Shown here: in pieces, positions 48,896 through 56,488 of the stretch
Layout: each line of letters opens with the position of its first letter
Position numbering within the stretch: the first letter of the stretch is position 1
Origin: Pseudomonas farris
GTDB taxonomy: Bacteria > Pseudomonadota > Gammaproteobacteria > Pseudomonadales > Pseudomonadaceae
Direction of reading: 5' to 3'
Assembly (NCBI RefSeq): GCF_019145235.1
Contig: NZ_JAHSTV010000005.1
Span: forward strand, 372,001-436,000
Length of the DNA: 64,000 nucleotides
Position numbers and translations under genes: made by a program
The notes under the pieces: generated by a model
The model's database searches: none
Seen by the model: the letters and a program-made list of their open reading frames with translations, nothing else
Told to the model about the DNA's origin: nothing

Positions 48896-49034
48896 TTGGC
48901 TTGCATACTCCTTCGATAATTGCGTATTCCCGGGCCATGAAACGATCGGGTATACCACTGCATATCGCTAAAATTCCCCGTTTAGAGCCTTGTCTTCTCG
49001 ATCAAGTTTTTTCGGGCGATAGGCCATCTTCTCT

Positions 49035-49062
49035 GAACTTTTGAAAAACACTTCGGGTCAAC
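49035..49062 (+). promoter_or_regulatory. AlgU (sigma-E type) promoter for the DUF4398-lptF genes
   Basis: GAACTT (49035-49040), then 16 bases, then GTCAAC (49057-49062) match the AlgU/sigma-E consensus GAACTT-N16/17-TCNAA closely. It is about 100 bases before the DUF4398 gene. In P. aeruginosa the lptF locus is known to depend on AlgU. The fit is read from sequence; dependence here is inferred. Confidence 0.65.
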
Positions 49063-49163
49063 CCAGTAACCACGCCTGGGACGGCCGTTTAAGAATGCTC
49101 TGGAAATTGAAGGTTGCGGCTCCTTGCCCAGGATGGATTCAGATGTTTTTCAGGAGTTATCCA

Positions 49164-49577
49164 ATGGAGTTGAAGACCATGAAGACCAGCACTGCCCCAT
49201 CCTCGTTCACCCACCTGCGCGGTCTCAAACTGGCGGCCCTGGCCATCGGCAGCAGCTTCGTACTGGCCGGTTGCGCCGGTAACCCGCCGAGCGAGCAATA
49301 CGCCGTGACCCAATCGGCCGTGAACAACGCCGTCAGCGCCGGCGGTACCGAATTCGCCGCCGTGGAAATGAAGGCCGCTCAAGACAAGCTCAAACAAGCC
49401 GAAATCGCCATGCACGACAAGAAGTATGACGAAGCCAGAATGCTGGCCGAGCAAGCCGAGTGGGACGCCCGTGTCGCCGAGCGCAAGGCCCAGGCGATGA
49501 AGGCCGAACAAGCTGTGAAGGATTCCCAGAAAGGTGTTCAGGAACTGCGTCAGGAAAGTCAGCGCACCGTGCAGTAA
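49164..49577 (+). CDS. DUF4398 lipoprotein
   Basis: A 137-residue envelope protein. It starts MELKTMKTSTAPSSFTHLRG (ATG at 49179, five codons in, is an equally possible start with its own GGAG). A basic region precedes a signal segment (LKLAALAIGSSFVLAGCAG) with lipobox LAGC. The mature part is a Lys/Ala/Glu-rich coiled-coil with AAQDKLKQAEIAMHDKKYDE, the DUF4398 type. It is 56 bases before lptF, whose N-terminal half has a related helical region, so the two probably act together at the outer membrane. Confidence 0.88.
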   Translation: MELKTMKTSTAPSSFTHLRGLKLAALAIGSSFVLAGCAGNPPSEQYAVTQSAVNNAVSAGGTEFAAVEMKAAQDKLKQAEIAMHDKKYDEARMLAEQAEWDARVAERKAQAMKAEQAVKDSQKGVQELRQESQRTVQ

Positions 49578-49633
49578 GCGCGCATCCCGATTTCCAGACC
49601 TGAAACTCTTATCGATAGAAAGGACGAACCATT

Positions 49634-50422
49634 ATGCGCAAACAATTGATGATCCCCGCCCTCCTGGCCGCAAGCGTTGCACTGGCTGCCTGCTCCACAC
49701 CGCCCAACGCGAACCTGGAACAAGCCCGTACCAACTACACCGGCCTGCAAGCCAACCCGCAAGCGAGCAAAGTTGCGGCGCTGGAAACCAAAGACGCCAG
49801 CGAGTACCTGGACAAGGCCGAAAAGGCTTACCTGGACCGGGAAGACCAGGCCAAGGTCGACCAACTGGCTTACCTGACCAATCAGCGTGTTGAAGTGGCC
49901 AAGCAGACCATCGCCCTGCGCACCGCTGAAAACAACCTGAAAAATGCCGCGGCACAACGGGCCCAGGCTCGTCTGGATGCCCGCGACCAGCAGATCAAAC
50001 AACTGCAAGACAGCCTGAATGCCAAACAGACCGATCGTGGCACGCTGGTGACGTTTGGTGATGTGCTGTTCGCCACCAACAAGGCGGAACTGAAGTCCAA
50101 CGGTTTGGTGAATATCAACAAACTGGCGCAGTTCCTTCAGGAAAACCCGGACCGTAAAGTGATTGTCGAAGGCTATACCGACAGCACCGGCTCGGCGCCT
50201 TATAACCAGTCGCTGTCCGAGCGTCGTGCGACCTCGGTGCAAGTGGCCCTGATCAAGATGGGTGTCGACCCGGCGCGTATCGTGGCCCAGGGTTATGGCA
50301 AGGAATACCCGGTTGCGGAGAACTCCAGTGTTTCGGGCCGCGCGATGAACCGTCGGGTGGAAGTGACCATTTCCAACGACAACCAGCCGGTCGTCCCGCG
50401 CTCGGCGATCAGCGCCAAGTAA
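49634..50422 (+). CDS. lptF: OmpA-family lipoprotein LptF
   Basis: A 262-residue lipoprotein: signal and lipobox (MRKQLMIPALLAASVALAAC), a DUF4398-like helical/coiled-coil region (about 25-135) and an OmpA-type peptidoglycan-binding domain (about 140-255) with the conserved EGYTDSTGSAPYNQSLSERR and GYGKEYPVAENSSVSGRAMN RR-type end. The position after a DUF4398 gene and near ppc matches P. aeruginosa lptF (lipotoxin F), an AlgU-dependent outer-membrane protein involved in oxidative-stress resistance. A strong AAAGGA ribosome site precedes the ATG. Confidence 0.85.
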   Translation: MRKQLMIPALLAASVALAACSTPPNANLEQARTNYTGLQANPQASKVAALETKDASEYLDKAEKAYLDREDQAKVDQLAYLTNQRVEVAKQTIALRTAENNLKNAAAQRAQARLDARDQQIKQLQDSLNAKQTDRGTLVTFGDVLFATNKAELKSNGLVNINKLAQFLQENPDRKVIVEGYTDSTGSAPYNQSLSERRATSVQVALIKMGVDPARIVAQGYGKEYPVAENSSVSGRAMNRRVEVTISNDNQPVVPRSAISAK

Positions 50423-50441
50423 GCGGACCACGCTGAAACTT

Positions 50442-50479
50442 AAAAGCCCCGCCTGAATGGATCAGGCGGGGCTTTTTTA
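50442..50479 (+). terminator. Strong intrinsic terminator after lptF
   Basis: AAAAGCCCCGCCTGA and TCAGGCGGGGCTTTTTT form a 15-bp stem with a 5-base loop and six T residues. It begins 20 bases after the lptF stop. Confidence 0.92.
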
Positions 50480-50497
50480 TTTGACGATCACTGAACC

Positions 50498-50602
50498 TGT
50501 GGGAGCGGCGGTGCGACGATTCGACTTGCTCGCGAAAGCGGTGTGTCAGACAACAGAGATGTTGGATGTCACACCGCTTTCGCGAGCAAGCCCGCTCCCA
50601 CA
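50498..50602. repeat. REP pair with a variant left arm
   Basis: The right arm and spacer (ACAGAGATGTTGGATGTCAC) are of the common type. The left arm reads TGTGGGAGCGGCGGTGCGAC followed by GATTCGACTTGCTCGCGA, a longer REP variant. The arm is therefore not a perfect match to its partner. Confidence 0.8.
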
Positions 50603-50641
50603 TTGGATCTTCGGTGAACACAGCATTTATGTACGAACGGG

Positions 50642-50971
50642 TTACTGTTCGAGTTTTTGCGGGGTTTCCTGGCCCATGCAGCGCACGGCTTTTTTCTTGC
50701 TGTTGATCAGCACGCCGGTCAGGCCCTTCTGGTCGGTGTCGAACAGCACCAGCACGCCATCGATGCACTGGGCCACTTGCGGGGCCGGTTCCAGGGAGAC
50801 TTTATAGTCTTCGCCCGGCACGGTCTTGAGCATGGTGAAGTCGCTGAGCAGTAGCGCATCTTCGGGTTTGGCGAAGTGCAGGTAGCCGTACCACCACAGG
50901 GCGCCAACGGTGCCGAGGATGCTGCAAATACCGGTGATGATCAGCGGGATAGCGTTACGTTCTTCACTCAT
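50642..50971 (-). CDS. Small single-pass membrane protein of unknown function
   Basis: A 109-residue protein with one hydrophobic segment near the N-terminus (PLIITGICSILGTVGALWWY, residues 9-28) and a soluble C-terminal part of about 75 residues with two Cys (AQCIDG, VRCMGQE) that could form a disulfide. The orientation would put that part in the periplasm. Its ATG overlaps the hydrolase stop by 4 bases (ATGA), so it is probably translated after it from one message. I do not recognise the family. Confidence 0.78.
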   Translation of the reverse strand: MSEERNAIPLIITGICSILGTVGALWWYGYLHFAKPEDALLLSDFTMLKTVPGEDYKVSLEPAPQVAQCIDGVLVLFDTDQKGLTGVLINSKKKAVRCMGQETPQKLEQ

Positions 50972-51882
50972 TGCGGACTCTCTGGGGGTTCATCTTCAGA
51001 ATTCGGGGGTGCCGGGTAATTCGGGACTTCACCCAGGCGGCGCAGGCCGTTGAAATGCTGCGGGTCTTCGAGGTAGCGCAGCATGACCTTTTGCCAGACC
51101 GGGTCGGCGAAGGTTTGCACATGACCGCCCCGGGTCAGTTGCAGCACTCGCGGCGGCGGCGCAGCTTGATACAGTCGGATGCCGTTGGAAAGGGGCACCA
51201 GCTGATCATCGATACTGTGATAAATCAGTTTCGGTACGCCGTTGAGCTGCGTCATGGAATGGATCGCGCTGTCGCCGTCCGGCACCAGCCAGGACAACGG
51301 CACCTGGAACGGCCAGGTCATCCATGACGTGCTCAGGGCGAAACGCCCGACATCGCGGTAACTGGCAGGCACACCATCGAGCACAAAGGCCTTGAGTTGC
51401 CGCTGGCGCTCGGGATGCTGGGCCAGGAAATGCACGGCCATCGAGCCGCCAAGGCTCTGACCGAGAAGGATCAGCGGCTTGCCCTTGACCTCCGGGGCCT
51501 GGTCGAGCCATTTGAACGCGGCGTCGATGTCTTGATAGATCGCCGGCAACGCCGGTTTACCTTCGGACCAACCGTACCCGCGATAGTCCACCAGCAACAC
51601 TTGATAGCCCTGCTCCGGCAACCACCAGCTCCCACCCAAATGCCACGCCAGGTTGCCGCCGTTGCCGTGCAGATGCAGCACCGTGCCTTTGACCTCGACA
51701 CCTTTTTTCGCCGACAGCCACCAGCCATGCAGCTTGAGGCCGTCAGTGGTGACCAGGGTAACGTCGCGGAATTCGAGTTTGGCTTTTGCCGGGGTGAACG
51801 GCTGGCCTGGCTCGGGATAGAACAGCAGAGAGTCGCAACCGCCGAGGGCCAGGAGCAAGCAAAAGATACCGAGGATTCTCAT
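50968..51882 (-). CDS. Alpha/beta-hydrolase lipoprotein
   Basis: A 304-residue protein starting MRILGIFCLLLALGGCDSLL with a lipoprotein signal (lipobox LGGC); Asp at +2 (CDS) might favour retention in the inner membrane. The hydrolase core shows the oxyanion-region LHLHGNGGNLAWH, the nucleophile elbow LLGQSLGGSMAV (Ser), the acid in HSIDDQLVPLSNG and the His in TRGGHVQTF. This is the pattern of the YfhR/BEM46-like serine hydrolases. The substrate is unknown. It overlaps the following small membrane-protein gene. Confidence 0.88.
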   Translation of the reverse strand: MRILGIFCLLLALGGCDSLLFYPEPGQPFTPAKAKLEFRDVTLVTTDGLKLHGWWLSAKKGVEVKGTVLHLHGNGGNLAWHLGGSWWLPEQGYQVLLVDYRGYGWSEGKPALPAIYQDIDAAFKWLDQAPEVKGKPLILLGQSLGGSMAVHFLAQHPERQRQLKAFVLDGVPASYRDVGRFALSTSWMTWPFQVPLSWLVPDGDSAIHSMTQLNGVPKLIYHSIDDQLVPLSNGIRLYQAAPPPRVLQLTRGGHVQTFADPVWQKVMLRYLEDPQHFNGLRRLGEVPNYPAPPNSEDEPPESPQ

Positions 51883-51925
51883 CCGGTGAAGCCTCGCGAA
51901 AAATGGGGGTTGGAATACGATCCAA

Positions 51926-52015
51926 TGTGGGAGCGGGCTTGCTCGCGAAAGCGGTTTTCCATTCAGCATTGATGTCGACTGACACACCGCTTTCGCGAGC
52001 AAGCCCGCTCCCACA
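51926..52015. repeat. REP pair
   Basis: TGTGGGAGCGGGCTTGCTCG (51926 onward) and its exact inverse ending at 52015. The spacer carries CATTGATGTCGACTGACACA, shared with 28552 and 32805. It lies between the DUF1704 gene and the hydrolase gene. Confidence 0.9.
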
Positions 52016-52032
52016 TTTGGACTGCGCCATGG

Positions 52033-53310
52033 CTAGAGAATATTGGAATAATCCGCTTCGATCCGGTCCAGGCTCAGGTGGTTCAGGAAGTTGGAGAAGC
52101 ACATCCAGGCCGATAGCGCGTTCATGTCGCGGAATTGGTCGGGCAGGTACTTGGGCGGCACCACCAGGCCTTCGTCCACCAATTGGCGCAAGGTCCGCAT
52201 GTCTTCCAGCGTGGTCTTGCCGCAAAACAATAGCGGTATCTGCTCCAATTTGCCTTTACGCACGGCCAACTGAATGTAGTTGTAAACCATGATAAAGCCC
52301 TTGAGGTAGGACAAGTCTTTGGTAAATGGCAGACCGGTCGGCACCGAGCCGCGGAAAACCCGACTGGCATTGCCATAGCTTTCGGCCATTTCGAAGCCTT
52401 GCTCACAGAAGAAATCGTAGATCTGCAAGAAGTCCGCGCCCTCCTCCACCATATGAATGGCACGGGTGCGGTTGGTCAGTTTGCGCAGGCGGCTCGGGTA
52501 GGAGGCGAAGGTGATGATTTCCATCAGGATCGCCAGGCCTTCCTGGGTCACGGTGGACGACGGCGGGCCTTTGGACAGGAAGGTACAGATCGGCTGATTC
52601 AGGCCGTTGAGCGTGGTGCCCACATGCACCAGCCCTTCGTGGACTTCCAGCGCACGCACGTCGCGGTCGTTGAACATTGCGTCGGCGCGGATCTTGATGT
52701 AGTCGGCACCGGCCGCCGCATCGGCGACGATCCCGTCGGACTCGAATACCCGAATGGTTTCCTCGGCCTCGCCAAATACCTTGTTCAACCGATGCTGCAG
52801 CAGGTCGACGGCCTCCTTGGCGGTGAGAAGTTTCGGTTCGTCCTTGAGGTCGCCACGGCCATCGATGTTGTTCAGGTAATCGGAGAGCATCAGGCCCAGG
52901 TCGGCCAGGGTCGGGTCGCCGGCGTGAAACGCATCGGACGCCGCGCCATACAATTCCTGAGAAATCAGCCCGAAATCCTCGGTGCCGCGCGCTTCGAGCA
53001 TGCGCACCACCATCCGGTATTCCTTGCACATGCGGCGCATGATCTGGCCGACCGGGTTGAACTGGCCGAGCTGGCGGGTGATGTCGCGCTCGATGTTCTG
53101 GAATTCCAGCTTCACTTTGCTGGAGTCAAATGCCAGCGGTCGATTGAGGTAGTAGTCGCGGTCCACGGCTGGCATTTCCTTGCCCTTGCCTTTGAGGAAC
53201 CCCTTGCGAATGCTGTCGTCCCACTTGACCGCATCCAGAACGCGAATCGGCGTCTGCGCCAGCACTATGCGATCGGACAAAATGCGTATCGTCTGCTGGT
53301 ATTCGTCCAC
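52033..53310 (-). CDS. DUF1704 (QEGLA motif / MATCAP-like) putative metallopeptidase
   Basis: A 425-residue soluble protein of the DUF1704 family, often annotated flavohemoglobin expression-modulating QEGLA motif protein. His224-Glu225 and His229 form HEGLVH, an HExxxH pattern, and Glu257 lies in TQEGLAILME. In the vertebrate member MATCAP, a tubulin tyrosine carboxypeptidase, the HExxxH and the later Glu bind the catalytic zinc, so this protein is likely a zinc peptidase. The bacterial substrate is unknown. There is no signal peptide. It follows a lipoprotein gene by 37 bases on the minus strand. Confidence 0.85.
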   Translation of the reverse strand: MDEYQQTIRILSDRIVLAQTPIRVLDAVKWDDSIRKGFLKGKGKEMPAVDRDYYLNRPLAFDSSKVKLEFQNIERDITRQLGQFNPVGQIMRRMCKEYRMVVRMLEARGTEDFGLISQELYGAASDAFHAGDPTLADLGLMLSDYLNNIDGRGDLKDEPKLLTAKEAVDLLQHRLNKVFGEAEETIRVFESDGIVADAAAGADYIKIRADAMFNDRDVRALEVHEGLVHVGTTLNGLNQPICTFLSKGPPSSTVTQEGLAILMEIITFASYPSRLRKLTNRTRAIHMVEEGADFLQIYDFFCEQGFEMAESYGNASRVFRGSVPTGLPFTKDLSYLKGFIMVYNYIQLAVRKGKLEQIPLLFCGKTTLEDMRTLRQLVDEGLVVPPKYLPDQFRDMNALSAWMCFSNFLNHLSLDRIEADYSNIL

Positions 53311-53346
53311 CCGAAACTCCTGTAGTAAAACCGTTACGTGCTGGGT

Positions 53347-53901
53347 TTATTTGGTTTTGGCCAGGCGCTGGTAGCGCACCGCTTCGACGAAAACATCGGA
53401 ATTGGCCGGATCATCGAGGTAGGCAAACACCTGATCCAGGCTGTTGTTGATCAACACCCCGTCGCCGTCGTCGGTCTGGAAGCCTTGGCCACTGAGGGCT
53501 TCTTGGCCCATGGCCTGTTTGATCTGTTCGAGGTCGAGGTTGTAGACCACCAGTTCGTGCTTATCGTTGAGCTCGAAACCGGTAATGGTGAAGTTCCCGC
53601 CGAACTGCGCCGGCACCTTCGCCGACAGGTACCAGCGATTGCCATGGCGCGACACGGTGAAGGGATAAGCCTCACGCTCATGGGGATTGGCCTTGAAGTA
53701 GCTGACCGCCTGATAACGATTGTCGCCGATGCGCGTCAGTTCCAGGTTCATCGGCTCGCCCCAGGCATTGGTGCTGGTCCATTTGCCGAGCAGCCCTTTG
53801 GGCGCGGGCTCGCTGGCGGGCAGCGGCTCCTTGAAGGTCACCAGACAGCCACTGAGCAGCAGGATCGACAAGGCGATCACAACGACGCGCCAGGCTTTCA
53901 T
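53347..53901 (-). CDS. Putative lipoprotein of unknown function
   Basis: A 184-residue lipoprotein: signal MKAWRVVVIALSILLLSGCL with lipobox LSGC. The mature domain is beta-rich (KGLLGKWTSTNAWGEPMNLE, RIGDNRYQAVSYFK, GNRWYLSAKVP) and resembles a small lipocalin-like or beta-sandwich fold, which is only an impression. It precedes the DUF1704 gene by 36 bases, probably in the same transcript. Function unknown. Confidence 0.82.
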   Translation of the reverse strand: MKAWRVVVIALSILLLSGCLVTFKEPLPASEPAPKGLLGKWTSTNAWGEPMNLELTRIGDNRYQAVSYFKANPHEREAYPFTVSRHGNRWYLSAKVPAQFGGNFTITGFELNDKHELVVYNLDLEQIKQAMGQEALSGQGFQTDDGDGVLINNSLDQVFAYLDDPANSDVFVEAVRYQRLAKTK

Positions 53902-53950
53902 TCAACACTCCCTATGAACACAACACCAACCTCAAGTGAACGCCGGCCCC

Positions 53951-54040
53951 TGTGGGAGCGAGCCTGCTCGCGATGGCGGTGTGTCAGGCAACAGAGATGT
54001 TGAATGTCAGACCGTCATCGCGAGCAGGCTCGCTCCCACA
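53951..54040. repeat. REP pair
   Basis: TGTGGGAGCGAGCCTGCTCG (53951 onward) and its exact inverse ending in CGCTCCCACA at 54040. The spacer has ACAGAGATGTTGAATGTCAG, as at 48807 and 50498. Confidence 0.9.
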
Positions 54041-54062
54041 AGGGTTAGCCTCCACTCAGGGG

Positions 54063-54779
54063 TTACACCGACGCCAGCACCAAATGCATGTAGCGGTTGA
54101 GGATGCCGAGCATTTCCTCTTCGGCAACAGGCTCGGCGTCGTTGAGCAGGCCCTGATATTCCATCCGTCCGATAATCGCAGTCAACACTTTGGCATCCTG
54201 TTGTGGCTCACGGGAACCCAATACTTCGAAAAGTTGGCAGGTGCCCTGCAGCAGAATTTGCTGATGGGAGCGCACCAACAACGCCAGACGCGGGTTGAGC
54301 AAGGCTTCCTGGCGGAAGGCTTGTTCGGCCATCAAGTGCTCGCGGCGATTGATCAATTGCCGATGAACATAGTCAGCCATCAGCCGTGCGATATCGTCCG
54401 CCAGCTGTGAGCGGGACTCGGGAGTGCCATCGCCGCTGACAACCATTTCGCGCAACAGGCCTTCGTTGTTGGCCCACAACCGGGCCATGAACGCCGCGCT
54501 GCGTTCCACGTATTGGGCGAAGGTATCGGTGAGCAGGTCATCGATGTCCTTGAAATAGTAGGTGGTGGCCGACAGCGGTACACCCGCTTCAGCGGCCACT
54601 GCACGGTGCCGCACGGCCCGCACCCCATCGCGCACGACAATGCGCATCGCCGCGTCAAGAATGTCCTGTCGACGCTGTTCACTGCCCTGTCGGCTGGCCT
54701 TGCGGCCCTGGTACTGAACACTTTCAGCGACCGCAGTGGCGATACCCGCTGCACCTTCTTGAGCCATTGCACGATTCAC
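54063..54779 (-). CDS. TetR-family transcriptional regulator
   Basis: A 238-residue TetR regulator. A GTG at 54779 is preferred because an AGAGGA site stands 9 bases before it; the ATG four codons later has no ribosome site. The helix-turn-helix lies at about 38-85 (DAAMRIVVRDGVRAVRHRAV, then AAEAGVPLSATTYYFKDIDD). The C-terminal domain has no recognised ligand. It lies between a lipoprotein gene and lysS, where P. aeruginosa also has a TetR gene. Its targets are unknown. Confidence 0.9.
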   Translation of the reverse strand: MNRAMAQEGAAGIATAVAESVQYQGRKASRQGSEQRRQDILDAAMRIVVRDGVRAVRHRAVAAEAGVPLSATTYYFKDIDDLLTDTFAQYVERSAAFMARLWANNEGLLREMVVSGDGTPESRSQLADDIARLMADYVHRQLINRREHLMAEQAFRQEALLNPRLALLVRSHQQILLQGTCQLFEVLGSREPQQDAKVLTAIIGRMEYQGLLNDAEPVAEEEMLGILNRYMHLVLASV

Positions 54780-54842
54780 GACAGGTATTCCTCTCTAAAC
54801 GTCAAAAGTAACCAATTGATACGTTTGTACCAGACAGGCAAT

Positions 54843-54871
54843 AAAAAGCCGCCTGTTATAGGCGGCTTTTT
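54843..54871 (-). terminator. Intrinsic terminator after lysS
   Basis: AAAAAGCCGCC and GGCGGCTTTTT form an 11-bp stem with a 7-base loop and T-runs on both strands. It begins 12 bases after the lysS stop on the minus strand. Confidence 0.9.
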
Positions 54872-54882
54872 AATTGAAACAC

Positions 54883-56385
54883 TTACGCTTGTGGCCGCAT
54901 GTGCGGGAACAGGATCACGTCGCGGATCGACGGTGAGTTGGTCAGCAACATCACCAGGCGGTCGATACCGATCCCTTCACCGGCCGTTGGCGGCATGCCG
55001 TACTCCAGCGCGCGAACGAAGTCGGCGTCGTAGTGCATGGCTTCGTCGTCGCCGGCGTCCTTGTCGGCCACCTGTGCCATGAAACGCTCAGCCTGATCTT
55101 CCGCGTCGTTCAACTCGGAGTAGGCGTTGGCGATTTCGCGGCCACCGATGAACAGTTCGAAACGGTCAGTGACGTTCGGGTTCTCGTCGTTACGACGGGC
55201 CAGCGGCGACACTTCGAACGGGTACTGGGTGATGAAGTGCGGCTGCTCCAGCTTGTGCTCGACCAGCTCTTCGAAAATCATCACCTGCAGCTTGCCCAGA
55301 CCTTCAAAACCGAGCACCTTGGCGCCGGCCTTCTTGGCGATGGTGCGGGCCTTGTCGATGTCAGTCAGGTCGTCAGCGGTCAGCTCAGGGTTGTACTTGA
55401 GGATCGAGTCGAACACCGACAGACGCACGAACGGCTCGCCGAAGTGGAACACCTTGTCGCCGTAAGGCACGTCGGTGCTACCCAGAACCAGCTGAGCCAG
55501 TTCGCGGAACAGCTCTTCGGTCAGGTCCATGTTGTCTTCGTAGTCGGCGTAAGCCTGGTAGAACTCCAACATGGTGAATTCAGGGTTGTGACGGGTCGAA
55601 ACGCCTTCGTTACGGAAGTTGCGGTTGATCTCGAAGACTTTCTCGAAACCGCCGACTACCAAGCGCTTGAGGTACAGCTCAGGCGCGATACGCAGGAACA
55701 TTTCCATGTCCAGCGCGTTGTGGTGAGTCTCGAACGGCTTGGCCGCCGCGCCGCCTGGAATGGTTTGCAGCATCGGCGTTTCCACTTCCAGGAAGTCACG
55801 CTTCATCAGGAAGCTGCGGATGTGCGCAATCACTTGCGAACGAACGCGGAAGGTCTGGCGCACCTCTTCGTTGACGATCAGGTCAACATAACGCTGACGG
55901 TAGCGCTGTTCGGTGTCGGTCAGGCCGTGGTGCTTGTCCGGCAGCGGACGCAGGGATTTGGTCAGCAGGCGCACGCTGGTCATTTCAACGTACAGGTCGC
56001 CCTTGCCGGAACGCGCCAGGGTGCCAACGGCTGCAATGATGTCGCCCATGTCCCAGGTTTTCACCGCGGCCAGGGTGTCTTCGGACAGGGTTTTACGGTT
56101 GACGTAAACCTGAATCCGCCCGGTCATGTCCTGAATCACCATGAACGAGCCACGGTTGAGCATGATGCGACCCGCCACCTTGACCGGGATCGCAGCCTCT
56201 GCCAGCTCTTCCTTGGTCTTGTCCGCGTACTGTTTCTGCAAATCTTCGCAGTAATTGTCGCGGCGGAAGTCGTTGGGGAAGGCATTGCCCTTGGCGCGCT
56301 CGGCAGCAAGCTTTTCCTTGCGCAGGGCGATCAGGGAGTTTTCTTCCTGTTGCAGGGCTTGCGGGTCGAGTTGTAGGTCGCTCAT
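54883..56385 (-). CDS. lysS: Lysyl-tRNA synthetase, class II
   Basis: LysS charges tRNA-Lys. The start [20 protein letters not shown] gives 500 residues; 22 codons upstream are non-coding. The N-terminal OB-fold anticodon domain covers about 60-165. Class II motifs are motif 1 ([18 protein letters not shown]), motif 2 ([20 protein letters not shown]) and motif 3 ([16 protein letters not shown]). It follows prfB, the same order as in E. coli and other gammaproteobacteria. Confidence 0.98.
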   Translation of the reverse strand: MSDLQLDPQALQQEENSLIALRKEKLAAERAKGNAFPNDFRRDNYCEDLQKQYADKTKEELAEAAIPVKVAGRIMLNRGSFMVIQDMTGRIQVYVNRKTLSEDTLAAVKTWDMGDIIAAVGTLARSGKGDLYVEMTSVRLLTKSLRPLPDKHHGLTDTEQRYRQRYVDLIVNEEVRQTFRVRSQVIAHIRSFLMKRDFLEVETPMLQTIPGGAAAKPFETHHNALDMEMFLRIAPELYLKRLVVGGFEKVFEINRNFRNEGVSTRHNPEFTMLEFYQAYADYEDNMDLTEELFRELAQLVLGSTDVPYGDKVFHFGEPFVRLSVFDSILKYNPELTADDLTDIDKARTIAKKAGAKVLGFEGLGKLQVMIFEELVEHKLEQPHFITQYPFEVSPLARRNDENPNVTDRFELFIGGREIANAYSELNDAEDQAERFMAQVADKDAGDDEAMHYDADFVRALEYGMPPTAGEGIGIDRLVMLLTNSPSIRDVILFPHMRPQA

Positions 56386-56455
56386 GTCTTTAAAAATTCC
56401 ATCACAGGTTCGTTGCCCCCGGCTTTCGACCGGGGTTCGCGGGCAAGCCAAGCGC

Positions 56456-56480
56456 CTACAGGGTCGCGATGACCCTGTAG
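56456..56480. repeat. Inverted repeat between prfB and lysS
   Basis: CTACAGGGTC and GACCCTGTAG form a 10-bp perfect stem in the 103-base gap; a second hairpin CCCCGGC/CCGGGG lies next to it (about 56417-56435). The surrounding GGTTCGCGGGCAAGCCAAGC resembles a decayed REP. Neither has a T-run, so lysS is probably reached by read-through. Confidence 0.6.
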
Positions 56481-56488
56481 CGCGGGCC

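Noticed and set aside
51883..52014. N-terminal extension of the hydrolase gene, reading MGAGLLAKAVCQSTSM and similar
   Set aside because: This is the translated REP pair; the same GAGLLA...SRASPLPH peptides recur wherever a REP is read in that frame. The true start is the lipoprotein signal at 51882.
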